This document shows, piece by piece, positions 42,795 through 54,000 of a stretch of DNA of 64,000 nt (positions within the stretch are counted from its first letter, which is position 1; the number at the start of each line of letters is the position of its first letter). Source of the DNA: Astropecten irregularis (taxonomy: Eukaryota; Echinodermata; Asteroidea; Paxillosida; Astropectinidae); NCBI GenBank assembly GCA_963971285.1, contig OZ020246.1:23472494-23536493 (forward strand), in the 5' to 3' direction. The notes beneath the pieces are model-generated. The model worked only from the letters and a program-made list of their open reading frames with translations. It ran no database searches and had not been told where the DNA came from. The position numbers and the translations under genes are program-made.

Positions 42795-43300
42795 TCTTAC
42801 AGCCAAGTAGGAACTGATGCCAAGATCCAAATGCAAACCAAAGCCAAACGGTTAGAGTACGCATGCAATAGGCTCTATTGCCCGGTCGTAGAAGTAGGCC
42901 TAGGTTGAAAAGTTCCGTTCAACATAGTATTATTGATCTGTAGGACTACCCATTCCATCTGGTCACTTCGAAATATGTTGCCCACGAGGAAAACATCTTA
43001 CGAAAGTTAATCATTAAACTACCAGACATCGAACGTTGTATAGAAGTGTACCTTGATAATGGTGTGACATTTCCAATAACGGTCCAATTTATATTCATCG
43101 TGATCATGTCATAAACTAAATAGCGTATAATACACGTATACCGGACATCCTCGCTTTGATTAATTTCCGTAATGGCGCACGTACGAGCGCAGTCTGGGCT
43201 TGTTTGAGCTTGACGTACGTGTTCAAACGAAAGGAAATATTGTTTTCAGAAGTGGAAATGGGTCTAAAGCAGCGAACAATGAACTACATCAACATCCGAG
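42795..43300 (-). pseudogene. Truncated duplicate of the GPCR 5' end
   Basis: About 480 bp match the start and 5' flank of the GPCR at 46340-46830. On the minus strand the piece keeps a peptide like LLHAYSNRLALVCIWILAS (compare LLHAYSNRLALVGVWILAS in the intact gene), then jumps to CCTACTTGGCT, which in the intact gene is the TM5 segment CSYLA. The jump lies at a short shared ATCAGT/ATCTGT stretch. Upstream flank words such as GATCATGTCATAAACTA, GGACATCCTCGCTTTGAT and GCGCACGTACG are kept. No initiator or frame survives. It lies about 2 kb 3' of the intact gene. Confidence 0.75.
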
Positions 43301-43709
43301 GTTAAGTGATTTTAGTAATTTTCTCATAAACTGACGAGAAAGACGCGTTCATCAAGTATCGTCATCGTATGACGCCAATTATTAACTCAAGGCTTTAGAC
43401 TACCTATTAGGGTATTAGGGACCTGGTGAAAAAAATTCATTTTACAGATTTGTAAGGCCACACGTGCGAATAAAAAAAACAGAATGTCACCAGCACCTAA
43501 TTATACCTTCGGTGTAACATTTAAGATTGAACTTATCAAAGATAGCCCAACACGAGGTAAGCGCAAAACATTCTTAATTATTCTAGGGCTGCTGGTGCGC
43601 GCTGAGTACATGATTACCAAAATGTCCTTTGCGTGCGTATGTGTAGTGCCGAAGACATGTCATTTTGATAAGGTTCCTTGTATTTGGCGATGCATCATAA
43701 ACTCATTCA

Positions 43710-43921
43710 TTTCAAAGGCAGTATCATACTTTGGTAGCATACCGAAACACAAATCTTCACAGATTTACCTATAACTTACAGGGTATAAAGATGGTGATGG
43801 TAGAAACATACCGTTCTACCTGAAAATCTCACGGATGACGGTTCCTGTATCTGTCTTGATTTCATTTCCCGTGATTCTGCATTAACTTTTCACAAAAACC
43901 AAAGTAAGATATTACCTTTAA
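43710..43921. mobile_element. MITE family A, internally deleted copy
   Basis: Both TIRs are present (GGCAGTATCATACTTTGG and CCAAAGTAAGATATTACCTT) but the length is only about 212 bp; the palindromic middle is gone. Confidence 0.65.
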
Positions 43922-44931
43922 TTGTTAATGCGGATGCGAGCGAATTATTGATATCAGTCGCAGAAAGGATCGATAGCCAAAGACTAATTAAGTCTGTAAA
44001 ATAATAAAAATGCTCGCCGTTATACAAACGGCAGAAAATGTAGGATTTTGAGGCCGCCATTCTGTGCCAGCGTTGAAAACATAATGCTTTATAATCGAAC
44101 ATTCCTTACGAATGCGTCTTGTTCACAAATAAACTTTTCAACTGTTTCCTTTTATTTATTACGACGCATAATTATAATTATTTTAATGAAGACCGGCATG
44201 ACTTGTGGAATATAAACAATTGAACACATTAGTTGACAATACAAAAAAATGTTTTCATGTTCCAACACAATAAAATGATTTGGTTCTTCATCTCTCAGTG
44301 TCAAATTTTACAAAAATGTTTTTCATTTGCATGAAATGAATTACCTTAACATGCAAAGACAATGCCATAGTATGCAGAGTGCTTGCCGTGTATTACTTTC
44401 TATTCTAAAATTAGTAGGTTTTCGTTCTCGTCATTATAATTTTGCCAAATTGAAAATGAAGAAATTAAAAACATGCGGTCAACGGTAAATTGACTTCTGG
44501 GTTACTATAGTAGGCCTAATCATAAAATACAGCAGTTAATACAAAAATGCTATACAATCATCTATTTGCATTATATTTACAGCAATGTTTAATACTTTAT
44601 TTATTTATAATAGTAATATATTTAATACTTTTTGTCCACAGAATCAGTAGTGAAGTTGACTCGACCAAAATGTAACGGTTTATGTATACTATTACCTACA
44701 TTTTTTTAAACAATATTATAATTAATTTAAAAGTTTATTTTTCAAGAAAGATTTGAGGCTTTGCATGGTGACAATTATTGGTATGTGGATCGGTTTGCAG
44801 AAACACCATGTAAGAATCGTTCGTACTTTCGCACTTTTCGTAAGTACGAACGAAAAAAATTTCAGTTATAGATCGTTTATACAGAAATTACAATGGCATC
44901 GCCTAATGTGCAATAACCTATCTAAGCTTGG
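43922..44931. other. AT-rich intergenic stretch
   Basis: No gene recognised. A dispersed repeat at 44738-44850 shares AGATTTGAGGCTTTGCATGG, ATGTGGATCGGTTTGCAGAA and TCGTTCGTACTTTCGCACTT with 50808-50905. Confidence 0.45.
44738..44850. repeat. Dispersed repeat, copy 1
   Basis: About 100 bp, close to 50808-50905 in the same orientation. It is followed here by GTAAGTACGAACG, which mirrors CGTTCGTACTTTCG as a hairpin. Confidence 0.5.
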
Positions 44932-45296
44932 TTAAAGGTTGTATCATACTTTGGTTAGAGACCAAAACAGAAATTGTCACAGATTTACGTATAACTTACA
45001 GGGTATAAAGATGGTGGTGGTAGAAACATACTGTTAAAATTTTTCCGCCTGAAATGGTGTATTTATCCAGAAATTACTAAAACAACGACCGAAAATCTTT
45101 TTGATCTTTTAAAAGATCAAAAATAAAAAAGAAAACACTTAAGAAATACCGTGGCTGTTTTTCGCTGTTTTCTCAAAAAGTGGGCAACGTATGGGACTGA
45201 AATTTTCACAGATTGCTTTTACTGTATCTTCCTTGATAGTTTTGTCCTCGAATCTGTATTTCTTTGACAAAAACCAAAGTATGACACTACCTTTAA
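44932..45296. mobile_element. MITE family A, full copy beside the GPCR stop
   Basis: TTAAAGGTTGTATCATACTT to CAAAGTATGACACTACCTTT with TTAA on both sides. It ends 27 bp from the GPCR stop codon, so it sits in that gene's 3' UTR region. Confidence 0.75.
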
Positions 45297-45323
45297 AATC
45301 CAAAGATATGTTGTTTTGATAGT

Positions 45324-46469
45324 TCAAGGCCTCCGACTTAACAGCCATTTCAGGAAGTCAGACGGTTCGGGGATCTCAGAGTAGCGACAAGTTATCATCT
45401 TACGAAGAACCACTTTGAAATTAGGATGATTGATAGTATAGATGATAGGATTGACACAGCTATTCAAGATACTGATGGTCACACCGTAAAGAGCAAAGCG
45501 ACGGCTCGTAGGAATAGCAAGACCAATAAAATAAGGAGATATCAGCAGGCAGAAGATGCAGAAGACCAAGAAGAGGTTCTTGGTGATGGCCAGCTGCTGA
45601 CGGCTGATTGCTCGCCGATCGCTCTTGGTCTTGTCATCATGGTCAGAGCGTGTTTGTTCAGATTGAGAACTGGTTGCGACCGTGAAACTGACCGAGGAGG
45701 TACCAACGGATGCCTGGCTTGGTCCAGGTGTTGAGTCTGGATTGGACTTCGAGGCGTGATGGGTGCTTCGTCTCTTCTTCTGCTTTCTGAAGTGGCGTTT
45801 GAGATGGATGTAAATAGCCAAGTAGGAACAGATGATGGTGATCATGGGGACGGGGTACAACCCCAGGGATTGGGCCAAGTTATATTCTGGACCACGTGGA
45901 TGGGCGTCGATATCGGAACATGTAGTCCCTTCCCTGTCGTAGCCAATAGCCCCAACGCCTATGGTAAGGGGGAAGAGGTACACGATGAAAGCGATCATCC
46001 ATATTGCAGCGATCATACAGATGACTTTACCGGTAGAATACCACCGTCTATAGGTTGCTGTGGTCTGAGTGATGAGCACAAAGCGATTCAATGCTATCAT
46101 TGCTAGTGAGTACAGACTTGCACCGAGACCGGTGTATAACTGAACAGCAGCAATGATGCACGGGATCTCTGATTCCAACGGCCACGTACCATCACTGAGT
46201 ATGGCCACAACCTCCCAGGGATAAGACAGACTCGTCCAGAAGTCGGCCACGCTGAGGTTGACGACAAAGGCGTTTGTGACAGTCCGAACCTTCTTGGATA
46301 AAAACACAGATCCGATGACGAGTGAGTTTCCCACGATGCCCAAAACTGATGCCAGGATCCAAACGCCAACCAAAGCCAGACGGTTAGAGTATGCATGCAG
46401 CAAGAAATGGGCCGTAGTGGGCTCAATAGTCCCGTTCAACATTGACGATGTGATATTATCTGGACCCAT
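45324..46469 (-). CDS. Rhodopsin-family GPCR, orphan (moody/melatonin-like)
   Basis: Single-exon gene, 381 aa. The N-terminus has two N-glycosylation sites (NIT at 5, NGT at 12) and no signal peptide. Seven membrane segments fall at about 31-56, 68-91, 103-128, 149-172, 203-224, 298-320 and 326-346. Family A marks: GN in TM1 (47-48), NLSVAD in TM2 with Asp76, Cys104 paired with Cys184, NRF (128-130) in place of DRY, and NPIIY (340-344) in TM7. The third inner loop (225-295) is long and rich in Ser, Thr and charge, with basic stretches at both ends that fit G-protein coupling. NRF and the general pattern recall moody-like and melatonin-like receptors of invertebrates; the ligand cannot be read from sequence. 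A truncated duplicate lies at 42.8-43.3 kb. Confidence 0.9.
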   Translation of the reverse strand: MGPDNITSSMLNGTIEPTTAHFLLHAYSNRLALVGVWILASVLGIVGNSLVIGSVFLSKKVRTVTNAFVVNLSVADFWTSLSYPWEVVAILSDGTWPLESEIPCIIAAVQLYTGLGASLYSLAMIALNRFVLITQTTATYRRWYSTGKVICMIAAIWMIAFIVYLFPLTIGVGAIGYDREGTTCSDIDAHPRGPEYNLAQSLGLYPVPMITIICSYLAIYIHLKRHFRKQKKRRSTHHASKSNPDSTPGPSQASVGTSSVSFTVATSSQSEQTRSDHDDKTKSDRRAISRQQLAITKNLFLVFCIFCLLISPYFIGLAIPTSRRFALYGVTISILNSCVNPIIYTINHPNFKVVLRKMITCRYSEIPEPSDFLKWLLSRRP

Positions 46470-46847
46470 GCTGGTAGTGACTTCAAAATGATTTTGCTCA
46501 CAAGAAAATCAATATCTTACTCAAGTTAATATTAAACTCCTACACATCGAACGATGCATACCTGCATGTATATTATAGTCAATGGCGTGAGATTTCCAAC
46601 GACAGTCCAATTTATTTCTCGTGATCATGTCATAAACTATAGCATGTAATAATACACCGGACATCCTCGCTTTGATAAATTTCCGTAGCGGCGCACGTAC
46701 GGGCTCAGATTGGGCTTGTTTGGGCGCTTTACGTGCTCAAAATGAAAGGAAATCTTGTTTTTACGGAAGAGGAAAATGCTGTTTTCGGAAGAGAAAATGG
46801 GTCTAGCTCTTTTAGCGAACACAGTGAACTTACATAGAGTCATCACC

Positions 46848-47040
46848 GGTAGTATCATACTTTGGTAAGAAACCAAAACAGAAATGTTCACAGATTTACG
46901 TATAACTTACAGGGTATGAAGATGGTGGTGGTGAAACATGCTGTTAAAATTGTTCCGCCTGAAATGGTGTATTTATCCAGAAATTAGAAAAACAACGACC
47001 AAAAATCTTTTTGACCTTTTAAAAGATCAAAAATTAAAAG
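46848..47040. mobile_element. MITE family A, left half
   Basis: GGTAGTATCATACTTTGGTA through the central GACCTTTTAAAAGATCAAAA palindrome, where it stops and joins the next copy. About 380 bp upstream of the GPCR start codon. Confidence 0.65.
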
Positions 47041-47358
47041 ACTTCACAGATTTACCTAGAACTTACAAGGTATAAAGATGGTGATGGTAGAAACATACCG
47101 TTAAAATTGTTCTGCCTGAAATGCTGTATTTATCCACAAAAGAGTAAAACCAACAACCAAAGACAATTTTGATCTTTTAAATATAAAAAATAACTGTGAA
47201 AAGATTTTTAAAATACTGTGGGTGTTTTTCACTGTTTTCTCAAAAAGTGGGCACCGTATGGGACTGAAATTTTCACAGATGACTGTTACTGTATTTGTCT
47301 TGATATTTTTGCCCATGAATCTGTATTTCTTTGATAAAAACCAAAGTATGACTTCGAC
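47041..47358. mobile_element. MITE family A, lacking the left tip
   Basis: Starts inside the family at ACTTCACAGATTTACC, runs through all later blocks and ends AAACCAAAGTATGACTTCGA. With the previous half it forms a composite in one orientation. Confidence 0.65.
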
Positions 47359-47846
47359 TTTTTTTCTTCTTTTTTTTTATAGATTTTTTAGCACCGATAT
47401 AAACCACTATATTAGTTAATTAATAAATCACAATTCAGTTTCAGAACAAAGACAAGTACTGACGAGATTTAATTGACGAATAAAAACAATAGTAGCATCA
47501 AGATCATGCTTAAAATACTGTAGGCCTACTCGACAAACAAGAACATATGGCACACACAAAATGTCGACTAATAAGACGGCTTAGACTTTTCACGTGATAA
47601 AGGTTCAATGCTGCGACAAGTGACACTGCCAGTTACAGAATGTAATCAAATTATAGGAATAAAGTTAAATTTTCCATTCACAAATTAAAACATCGCCCCT
47701 CTTGTCATTGCCCCGCCCATACAAATATACCTTTTGACAAGCATAATATACGTCCCCTCGCACTGAATGTAAAAACATGTAACAAGACGATAACAACCAA
47801 TGCCCTACACCAATTACAACGTAGCCTCTCCTTTTAAAACAGAACC

Positions 47847-48216
47847 TTAAAGGTAGTATCATACTTTGGTAGCATACCGAAACAGAAATCTTCACAGATT
47901 TACCTATAACTTATTACAGGGTATGAAGATGGTGGTGGTAGAAACATACCGTTACAATTGTTCTGCATGAACTGCTGTATTTATCCAGAAAAGAGTAAAA
48001 CCAGTGACCAACATTATTTTTGATCTTTTAAAGATCAAAAATAAAAGAGAAAAGACTTAAGAAATAATGTTGCTGTTTTTCACTGTTTTCTCAGAAAGTA
48101 GGCACTGTGTATGGGACTGAAATTTTCACAGATGACTGTTACTGTATCTTCCTTGATATTTTTGCCCATGAATCTGTATTTCTTTGATAAAAACCAAAGT
48201 ATGATATTACCTTTAA
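47847..48216. mobile_element. MITE family A, reference-quality copy
   Basis: The clearest copy: TTAA, AAGGTAGTATCATACTTTGG, the central TGATCTTTTAAAGATCA palindrome, CCAAAGTATGATATTACCTT and TTAA. About 370 bp. Confidence 0.8.
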
Positions 48217-49663
48217 CAACCGTCAGACATGACTAAAACCACCGTGGCAATCTCTCTAGAGATTTAATGATAAATTGAGATTATATACCAATTAAAATAT
48301 AAGGGTTTATCTTAAGTTGTGTGAATACAACTATGTATGAAAATTCGTAATCAGTAATAATTCTACACATTGTGACAATAATACCGGTAGTTTTCATACA
48401 TGTAGGGCAATTCCAAGCACCGAAGTTTCGTCTCTTTAAGCAATGCACACTGTGTCACATGAGTTGGCTTTTGACATACATGTATTAAATGATGAAGGCA
48501 CTCAAATAGCGCCCTCTATATGGGGAAAACAACAGCATGAAAATATGCCAGGAATGTTTCAACATCCGTCAAAATAATGTATTGTCTTAATGTTGTATTT
48601 AATTACCTTTCATTTATTAAAAATAATTACATGTATGGGATTTGGTTTTTGTGACTTGTACGCAAAGATGGCAACCAATATGTCGCCTCAACAGGCCAAA
48701 ACATGAGATCTACATGTATTCTATTATTTGAGAGTTAGGTCATTTGATCGTTTGCATAATTTTGCATAATTATTTACTTATAATGAATATTATCGATATA
48801 TATTATGATATTAAATTTTAGGCCTCAGGCTCAGAATAATATTTTCATCATAAAAAGTTGTTTTCCAAACAACATAATTATATTCCTGTCTAATTCATTT
48901 GGTTGAATTTATTCCTTTTAAAAATAAATCTCTGATACCTTCAAAATTAGGTAATACAATCTCTAGATCGAAAGGGTTCAGAGAGAAAAAGTCTTAGTCT
49001 GGTTTCAGACTCTTTTGGTTAGTATTTTAGATCTGTGAGTCTGGTATCGGCATGGACTTTTTGTGCCACACATAAATCGCACACATGTACTTTTCTATGC
49101 ACTCAGTGAACCATCCCCCAATGGCTCCGCCCCATATGAAAATGCTTTTGGAAAAAAAAGTGCGATATCATTGATATTATGTCAACCTTATCGGACCAAG
49201 TGGTGAGAAGAATCCACAACAAAACTGGTCTTGCAAAACACAGAATGTAACCATTTTTTCTCAAAAACTGTGTTAAAAACTCATTTTTTTTCTCCTATCA
49301 AGAGCCTATAGGGAAAATGTTATAGAATAGAGCTGGTTAATCATCAAAATTGGCTTAGGCAATGAAACATCACCTTGCTAAACAAAATCGGTTTGCCAGC
49401 CATTAACGTACATGCTAAGTAAACAGCTTGCAATGGCAACATACAAGTCAAAAGCAATACGCATCACCGTGAACTTGATTACAATTTCACACGGCAGCAG
49501 TGAAAATGGAGCCCGGGGCAAGCGCTAAAATTGCGTCACTAATTCCAACTTCTCTGATGCCAATGAAAAGAAATTGACGATTTGAAATTGGAATCTTTCT
49601 TTGTTTCTTCATTGGATTACAGTAGATTTCTAATAGCCTCAACAGTAAAGCTACCAATTGGTG
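48217..49663. other. AT-rich intergenic stretch
   Basis: Nothing beyond short frames. No domain, tRNA or repeat family was recognised. Confidence 0.45.
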
Positions 49664-50224
49664 CTTAAAGGGCGGCTGCAGTGCTATATTTAGTCAGGTT
49701 ATTTTATTGCCTTCATACAGAGAATATGCTGACAGATAATGAATGGCAAGTCTTATTTTGGTTTCAAACCAGCCTTTGGTTTTCCTTTGAATGGCTTTGT
49801 AAAACAGGGGATTTTCATGCATACTCATGTAGGGAACCAACAGCAAAAATATAATGAAAAAACATAAACAAATGAAGAGGCAAACATGACCCACAGAAAT
49901 GGTTTGGTAAAAAAATTACACCACCAGTTGAGTGAAACGAACATTGGCAAAATAAATCCCATTGAGGAGGAAAAGGTCTGTCAGAAAACCTATAAAACAA
50001 GCGCAACTTTCTGTGCACAAATCAATTGGGTTACTGCTCTCAGTTCCCCAGATGACATCACAGTTTTGCTCATGAATATGGAAATGCTAATTAGCATACA
50101 AACCAAAAAACCTGTTTTTAACCCTGAATCAGTGTGAGGAAGAGGGTGAAATCACAGTCCCCATGTACAGTTTTTTTATTGGCACATGTTCAATCCATAA
50201 TATTCCCATTGCAGAGACCCTTTA
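49664..50224. mobile_element. Possible TTAA-type MITE, about 560 bp
   Basis: TTAAAGGGCGGCTGCAGTGC at the left and CATTGCAGAGACCCTTTAA at the right are weakly inverted and flanked by TTAA. Internal sequence is unique in the window. The short TIR makes this tentative. Confidence 0.35.
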
Positions 50225-51089
50225 AGCAGCTCTGAAATTATCTCCCAGGCCGAACGTCTCAGTTTATAAACCAGCCTTTTACACTGTGGTTTAATTACCA
50301 TTTAAATAAAATTGTTCATATGGTTTTGACTAATGCAGATAATTTTTGCAATTCTACAAAATGTCAGCCAGAGATAAACAAAAAAAAAGAGCAGAATTGG
50401 TCCCCAATAAAAAGGGTTTCTCATTGAAAGGTAATAATTAAGGCAAATTCAGACAAAATATCCCAAAACTTTAAATCTCCACGAACCCAATTTTGAAAAT
50501 TTGAAGAATAGTTTTGTTTTGTGCTCCAGACATTTAGAAATATAATACTGTAAAATATTTTATGTGGTGATAAAGAAAAGCAGAAACGGAAGAATTTTGA
50601 CGACTAAAAAAAGGAGATCTTGGGATGTAGGAAGCTTCGTGATAATCCTCTTAACTTTTCATCTCTGTGAGCCCATTGGACCGTTCTGGCCTTGCTCTTA
50701 AGCCCCGCCCACCTGAGCAATACCACATGTTTTACATACTGCATGTGACCGAGTTTGATTGCAGTGAATGGACGGCACAACTCTAATTTGTCAATGAGCA
50801 CAGTTTGAAGAAAGATTTGAGGCTTTGCATGGTGACAATAGGTATGTGGATCAGTTTGCAGAAACATCATGTAATATTCGTTCGTACTTTCGCACTTCTA
50901 TTTTGTTCGCTCTTCTCGTAAGGTCTCAATGTTTTGACTAGCAAAGTTTGATTGACAGACCGGAAGGATCCATTTAGAGGCAGAGTTGTGTTTGTTGCTC
51001 GATTCGGACACTTCCCAAAATGGAAGATGGAGACAACATCTTCCAGGAGGTTCCATCCTTGTTCCTAAGATCTCCTTTACTCTTCTCTC
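50225..51089. other. 3' flank of 5-oxoprolinase
   Basis: Expected to hold the 3' UTR and poly(A) site of that gene (minus strand); no clear AATAAA was picked out. It includes dispersed-repeat copy 2 at 50808-50905. Confidence 0.4.
50808..50905. repeat. Dispersed repeat, copy 2
   Basis: Matches 44738-44850: AAAGATTTGAGGCTTTGCAT, GGTATGTGGATCAGTTTGCA, TCGTTCGTACTTTCGCACTT. About 6 kb from copy 1, same orientation. Confidence 0.5.
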
Positions 51090-54000
51090 TCATACCTGCT
51101 CCTGGGCCATGCGGTATGCGTGGACGCTGCCTTTCTCTGCGTAGAGCTGGCTGGCCACCTGGTTGTAGCGCCTTCTCTTGGACGGGAGAAGTTCATAGTT
51201 GACGTCATCCTCCTTCGCAGGGGGGAGGCCGTATCCCCCACCCCCTGGCGTGCACATGTACAGGGAGTCCTGCAGAATGAACGAATAATCACATAATAAA
51301 GTTATAATAATATAACAATAATAATAATACCTCTAGTTGGTACCTTAGGGATACATTCCCATAGGATCGTGTACACTAAAACTAATTACTTACTTAAATT
51401 TCTAAACATCCTCCAAACCAATGAACTTGAAATGGACACACATGTTCATATTAGGAGCATTCTCTGTCTTCTATAAAAACATGTCTTTAAAAGGTACCTG
51501 GTACCTTAGGGAGACATCGAAACGGTCTCCCTATGCCCCAAAGTCTCACAAATGTTCACTTTCAGACACTGATCTGTCTCCAAATACCCTGTTTATAAAA
51601 GTCTACATTTAGAATAATCTGCATTTAATTACATAGTGTTCAATATATTTAGTGCATTTCTAAGCGGTTTACGACATAAAAATAACCCAAGATGTACATG
51701 CATATAAAAATGTAAACTGTCATTAACAAATGATGCACTTACACCAGGATCAACATCGATGGCAGTTTTGCCTCCGAGATTGATGATGCGACCATCGGCA
51801 TACATGAAGAGATTCTTCCCTGCCTGGCCTGGCTCCCCACCTTAACCCAACATGTACACATATAATACCAGTTAATAATTTACACAGTGTAGTGTGGTAA
51901 TCATACATATACATGTATATTGTGCAGTTTGCTTTCAAGATGTGCTCTACTGGACCCAATTTTGTTACAGCTTATTTTTCTGCTTACGGGCACTGCTACG
52001 CATGAAATTTGTTTCATGGAATCCATAAGCAAGACTTTTGGTGCCTAATCGGTAAAAGCAAAAAATTTCTAGGCTAACCTTTATTTTTTTTTCTGCTAAC
52101 ATGCTGTCATAAGGTAATGGTAATTAAAATCAGTATGCCAGCCAAAACTTCTTGTGAATGTCATGCTCAGCAAACAATGGCCAAATACAAAACAAAAACA
52201 GTAAACATCACATGAAAATTTGGTTGCTAATTCTGTTTGATCAAGGAAGACTTTTCATGCTTAAGCAAATTTTGTGCATAAGCAGCTTTATGAAATTGGC
52301 CCCTGGTTATAAAGATTAGACCCGTCAAGCAATGATTCAGTTCTTAAGTCTGATTCGGTACAAATTATAGCCTAGGTTTCCAGACATATGATATCTTGTG
52401 CCTCAATTACTAAACAATTGACTGAACACTGACCACTGAGACCATATGGCCTGAATGCCCGCCGTTCGGTCAGCACAGACAGGGTCAAGGGTCGACGGAA
52501 CATCATTTCCCGGATGACCCCATCTCCGCCCCGATACCGCCCCCGTCCACCGGTGTTGGGGTTCAGTTCAAACCGTTTGAGCACCACAGGGTATCTGATG
52601 ACAAAGCAGACATTTAAAGACAGATTGAACAGTTTTTCTCTAATAAAAGTCTGTACAACTGCATTTTCAGTGTACCATTATCGCTTATGGGCTTTTTAAA
52701 GTTTGTATCTAAATTGTAATTCCAATGAATTCAGGCCCTCCTAACAACTAGCATTTTATAAATTTCAGGTCATTATTTTGGCTGATGAGTAGTTTACAGC
52801 AATTTATTACTTGTATTTAATTTTTCTTTTCAATACAAGTAATAAGCCATTGAAAAGTGAACAAAGAAAAATTAACTGGAGAGGGATTCGAACTGGCGAC
52901 CTCCTGAATACAGTACAGGCGCTCTACCAACTGAGCTATCCTGCTAAGATTGAAACGTGTCAAGCCCTCCTAACTCCAAGAATTTTTCTTGCTGCAATTG
53001 TAATTACTACTTATTTTGTAACTGCACCTTCCAACATCCCCGGATGGAAAGGTTGCAAAAGAAATGTAATAAATTTTTCTTTTTCTTCTTATTATTATCA
53101 TAGAAATTGGTGTAGCACTAACTGTGGCTGCAGCCACGGTAAATCAAGTTGCCATCCGGTATGTGCAGGGATGAGATTGTCCAATGATAACAAATATCTG
53201 AAAACAACTGACAGGGGGCATAACAAATCTGAACTCTGAAAATCTCCTATACATTTCTGCATAGTCTGTGAGGGAAAAAGAAATCTGAAATCCAAAAGAA
53301 AAAAATCTGAAATCAGATAAAAATTTGACAAATCTCAACCCTTTATGTGTCAATTCTCCACAATGGAAACCAGTTTATCAATTCAGACCTACCTTCTTTC
53401 CAGTATCTCCGGGTCAGTGATTCTAGTATTGGTCATGTGAGTATGAACGCCACTACGACCATCCCAAGTAGGCCCCTGCAGGACACAAGGAAGCAAAATT
53501 CATTTAGGGAGCTAGGTTACATCAAAGGGCTACAAACTCAGAAATTAGCTCTCAGGGATGGATTAAGTATTAAGCTAAGGAGAAAAATCAGCACCGCAAA
53601 CACCAAACAGGTGGTTTTAATAGAATAATGAATGAGAATCATGCACAGGGGATCATGGTACATTGGATGTATTTCATGTATTTCATGGTCACTCTTTCAA
53701 CGCCGGGTTCAATTTTAGTTGAATTTTTTTTTTTTTCAAATGGTGCACAGCAAAACTAATGGTCCGCCATTTCATCTTTGAGGAAACACGCAGAATTTAG
53801 ATAAGTGTCAAGATTACTACAGTAGTTTGAACAATAGGCATCAGAAGTATATCAATTATATCAATTCACTGAATTTGCAAATTTTTCTTCACTGACAAAC
53901 AACACAATATTGTTGTCCGACTTCAACCCCAAAGATGGCATCTGATGAAGCACAGTGGTGTATTGGGGGGGGGGGGGGGGGGGGGGGTTGGACAAGGGGA

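Noticed and set aside
45426-46491. Open frames on the plus strand over the GPCR
   Set aside because: They mirror the receptor gene; no motif or start context supports them.
49886-50137. An 83-residue frame within the possible 560-bp MITE
   Set aside because: No recognisable transposase or other motif; length is within chance for this composition.
52842-52948. tRNA gene in a 5-oxoprolinase intron
   Set aside because: Same SINE body as elsewhere and a 9-base anticodon loop.
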